From Chara braunii (Eukaryota; Streptophyta; Charophyceae; Charales; Characeae): a DNA stretch of 29,773 nucleotides. Positions 27,627 to 29,773 of the stretch are shown piece by piece (positions within the stretch are counted from its first letter, which is position 1; each line of letters opens with the position of its first letter). The notes under the pieces are model-generated. The model saw nothing but the letters and a program-made list of their open reading frames with translations. It searched no databases and was not told the origin of the DNA. The stretch spans positions 152,718 to 182,490 of the forward strand of contig BFEA01001116.1 in assembly GCA_003427395.1 (NCBI GenBank), given 5' to 3'. A program made the position numbers and the translations under genes.

Positions 27627-28841
27627 TCACGACGATGAAGACTGGGGGAATGAAGTCAGGGGTAGTGAAGTGGCTAAAGCAGAGACAGGGGGGGCAGTCG
27701 TAGGTGAGACCCAAAGAGGGTACTCTGCAGGTGGTAATGCAGGCATGGCCACGGATGCCATGGAGAAACACACCGAGACCAAGGGTGGCACAACAGTTGC
27801 GGTGGCCACGGATGCCATGGAGGAACACATTGAGACCAAGGGCGACACAACAGTTGCGGTGGCCACGGATGCCATGGAGGAACACACCGAGACCAAGGGC
27901 GACACAACAGCTGCGGGTCGAGTTGCTCCAGTGGAATCAATCGTAGAAGCAACCAAGGCCGATGAGGAAGAGGCTGCAAACCGAAAAGGGGCAGCCAGGA
28001 TCACAAACGACATGGAAAGGTTTACTAAGACTAGTGAGGACGAAGGTGCGACAGACACAGGTAATGAAGAAGAGGTTGTGATAGGTGTGACAAGCGTCGG
28101 TAATGAAGAACGGGCTGTGATAGGCGTAGTCCGAGGACAGTGTGTGGATACCCGAGAAAGCGGGTGGTGAATAAACCATCGAAGCATGCTGCAAAACCAG
28201 TTGGAGAGGCGGGTCACGTGCGCAGGGTACCTATGTTGACATTTACGAATATAGGAAGTCCATCCTTTCGCAAGCGTTGTCGGAGAGTGCCCGCAATAAA
28301 GCATGCCGCGTGTGAGCATTGCTGCTGCAGTTTTGAAATCATACCAATTGTTGCAGACATACTCAAACCTAGTAAGCTGGCCTGTAAACACTCCCGCCGA
28401 CTGGTGTGCAGGGACGTTAAACGTAGCACTAGGATAACGAATAACAGGGAAATTTCATTCAACTGCTTTGTAAAAAACACTCATACACAGGGAACCGTCA
28501 GGGCAGACTTGGAGGCGTGCACCCAAGAATGTGCAGGAGCCATCAGGCGCTGTGATCTCCTTCCATTCGAGGCCATAGTGCTCTGACGGGTGGTGGCAGA
28601 TGTCCCCATGAGAGAACATCATCGATCAAGCGGTATGTGAACGCATATCGTTGAACCGCGCAAAGATCACGCCGCTGGAGGTCATCAACAAATCGAGCCT
28701 CATCCCAATGCAACGTCAAATTACCTATCCCCGAACATAATTTGGGAAACGGTCAAGGTGTTCGGTCCGGTATCAACCGTCCACTCCCCCTGATGGGGCC
28801 CTTTAACAATCATGTTAAGGGTAGGAGGATGTGTGCGCCCC
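27627..28841 (-). pseudogene. Penelope-like reverse transcriptase remnant with S/T-rich tail
   Basis: Minus-strand pieces: HPPTLNMIVKGPHQGEW (28841 on), a frameshift near 28738, TLHWDEARFVDDLQRR, QRYAFTYRLIDDVLSWG (IDD box at 28619-28627), a frameshift near 28590, YGLEWKEITAPDGSCTFLGA, FYKAVE, a TGA stop, NFPVIRYPSATFNVPAHQSA, GVFTGQLTRFEYVCNNWYDF, AAAMLTRGML and GWTSYIRKCQHRYP. This matches a eukaryotic RT family with R-x-IDD, an FLG/YLD box, then a P-x-x-x-GVF-x-x-QL-x-R segment, most like Penelope-like enzymes. The open frame then continues into about 170 residues rich in Ser, Thr, Ala and Val with a 19-residue repeat. The catalytic N-terminal half (fingers and first Asp) is missing; it is interrupted at about 28841 by AT-repeat DNA. 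No GIY-YIG endonuclease is visible. Confidence 0.7.
27745..27915. repeat. 57-bp tandem repeat, three units
   Basis: Units at 27745-27801, 27802-27858 and 27859-27915 are about 90% or more identical. 57 bp equals 19 codons, so frames stay open on both strands. On the presumed coding (minus) strand it encodes a Val/Ser/Met-rich repeat (PLVSVCSSMASVATA). Confidence 0.95.
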
Positions 28842-28853
28842 TGTGTGTGATGT

Positions 28854-28857
<4 letters not shown>

Positions 28858-28886
<29 letters not shown>
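28858..28886. repeat. (AT)n microsatellite 1
   Basis: A pure AT dinucleotide run between the two divergent element copies, followed at once by the inverted module. Confidence 0.95.
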
Positions 28887-28889
<3 letters not shown>

Positions 28890-28942
28890 CCTCTCTGCCT
28901 ACGGTTTACCGAGGAGCTATATTTGATGATTATATATATATA
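28886..28942 (+). repeat. Terminal module, inverted partner of 14330-14386
   Basis: CTCCCTCTCTGCCTACGGTT, an AGCT block, a spacer and a (TA)n tract match 14330-14386 on the opposite strand. Placed just upstream of the plus-strand Cys-rich frame, it could be the pseudo-LTR of that copy. Confidence 0.7.
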
Positions 28943-28951
28943 TATATATAT
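28931..28951. repeat. (TA)n microsatellite 2
   Basis: A pure TA run ending in TCGTCACAAATAG, which resembles the TATTGTCACATAACTA context of the (TA)n tracts at about 14745 and 29600 (the latter inverted). Confidence 0.9.
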
Positions 28952-28963
28952 CGTCACAAATAG

Positions 28964-29485
28964 AATATATACATTACACAAAATGATGCTGTTTTTTTGC
29001 CACAACAAACCGTCCGCAATCTCTTTTATGTCGAAGATCATTCCTCTGGCCCCGTGCTGCAGCAAGACAATGTACCAACACTTTGCGACCTTCTCCTTTG
29101 CACAGCCACAAACACTGTTACACTCGGCTGTAGCCGCCATAGTCTTTGTCACAATCACTACAATGACATGGTTTCTGCATCCATTTGTGCAGGGGACTGT
29201 CCCACCGTTCCTGATTGCAGGCACCCTCCACATCCGGACAATACATGTCCATTTTGCGGCCACGGGCACTATACTGAATGCATGGTCTTTTGTGATGACC
29301 GTTCTTCCTTCATTTTGGCCTGCAATCAACATGCCATTTGTCGGGGGTGTATGGTGGGCATGCTCAATGTCAACCATAATGGCAATTGTTGCACTGAGAA
29401 TGCTCAGCTAGGTCTTCCATGTGTTCATCCACCTCATCCTTACAATGTACGTTCTCTTTGTTGTCAAGGACAGACTCATCCTTGA
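28964..29485 (+). pseudogene. Second Cys/His-rich RING-like domain copy
   Basis: The frame is open from 28964 (after TAG) to the stop at 29485, but has no ATG before the domain; TTG at 28997 is the likeliest near-start if read alone. The protein has CDLLLC, TVTLGCSRHSLCHNHY, PDCRHPPHPDNTCPFCGHG, TECMVFCDD, ACNQHAICRGCMVGM, GNCC and HPPHPYN. These line up block by block with the minus-strand copy at 26014-26420, including nearly all Cys and His positions. Differences: the last CPIC is SLCC, and a Trp/Gly segment before HPY is shorter. It lacks the Josephin part, so it is a 5'-truncated element or the last exon of one. It is followed by the same 3' repeat as the minus copy. Zinc binding is predicted from the pattern; function is unknown. 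Confidence 0.75.
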
Positions 29486-29528
29486 GCTTTTTCTGATTTT
29501 CTTTTGCCTTCATCTTCACTCCACACTT
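29486..29528 (+). other. Spacer between Cys-rich frame and 3' repeat
   Basis: A T-rich stretch of 43 bp with no feature; probably the start of the 3' untranslated region. Confidence 0.5.
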
Positions 29529-29773
29529 TGCCGTTTGTTTTGCAAAGTGCCGTTTGTTTTGCAAAGTGCGCTCTTTTAGTTCATAGTTATGTGACAATAT
29601 ATACACACCTTTCTTTGTTTCGTGGGTGTTTTGCTGGCTTGTGATGGGGTGTGAACCGACAGTCTGTAGAGTTTTCCTTCTAGTGTGGGTGAGTGATAGT
29701 CTACTTTGATTTTGGTTAAGGTGGATTATCACTTACAGTGTAATCAGTGAGGGGATTCTACAGACTGTTGAGG
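29529..29773 (+). repeat. 3' repeat of the hammerhead-bearing element, copy B
   Basis: It matches 14805-14457 read on the minus strand. It starts with a 19-bp tandem duplication (TGCCGTTTGTTTTGCAAAG at 29529-29547 and 29548-29566) and ends at the window edge in CTACAGACTGTTGAGG. That is stem III, the UU cleavage site and the first stem I strand of a hammerhead, so the ribozyme core should lie just outside the window. Confidence 0.85.

Noticed and set aside
27493-28170. 225-codon plus-strand ORF
   Set aside because: It lies opposite the minus-strand frame that begins with a recognisable RT segment; its length comes from a 57-bp repeat with no stops on either strand.
28721-29377. 218-codon minus-strand ORF
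   Set aside because: Most of it is the reverse of the plus-strand Cys-rich frame plus AT repeats encoding a Tyr/Ile run; only its last part (below 28841) resembles RT.

Overview
The window looks like nuclear DNA from a repeat-rich eukaryote, probably of the green lineage and possibly a charophyte-like alga. This rests on chromodomain-bearing Ty3/gypsy elements, a plant-type L1 LINE with a CCHC knuckle and a zf-RVT finger, consensus GT/AG intron borders, a land-plant-like mitochondrial atp1 exon, and microsatellites. The species is inferred, not proven. There is no bacterial-style operon, rRNA, tRNA or CRISPR array. Almost everything recognisable is mobile DNA on the minus strand, decayed by stops and frameshifts.

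Layout. 1-2850: low-gene DNA with microsatellites, short tandem duplications and one orphan exon of the ATP synthase alpha subunit (1767-1936, -). 2900-5902: an old, internally deleted Ty3/gypsy chromovirus (-). 5903-7920: mostly unassigned, with one 75-bp protein kinase exon (6530-6604, -), a 34-bp tandem array containing the only N, and the probable 3' LTR area of the next element. 7925-13400: a second, better preserved chromovirus with gag, protease, RT, RNase H, integrase and chromodomain, broken by a 256-bp duplication in the protease. 15063-25367: a near-complete L1-type LINE (-) ending in A20 and bounded by an imperfect 15-bp target-site duplication.

The most interesting part is what the LINE appears to have split. 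On the minus strand from 28841 down to 26014 lie remains of a Penelope-like reverse transcriptase, a Ser/Thr/Pro-rich linker, a Josephin-type (ataxin-3-like) cysteine protease domain and a Cys/His-rich RING-like C-terminus. Its 3' region (26013-25368) appears to continue beyond the LINE at 15062-14161, which contains an intact-looking hammerhead ribozyme fold (14412-14471, -). A second, diverged copy of the Cys/His-rich domain is encoded on the plus strand (28964-29485). It is followed by the same 3' repeat, and the window ends just where that copy's ribozyme should begin. I infer a hammerhead-bearing Penelope-like retroelement family carrying ubiquitin-pathway-like domains.

A theme across the window is repeated head-to-tail duplication of short segments (19, 25, 31, 35, 47, 68 and 256 bp), which broke the reading frames of several elements.
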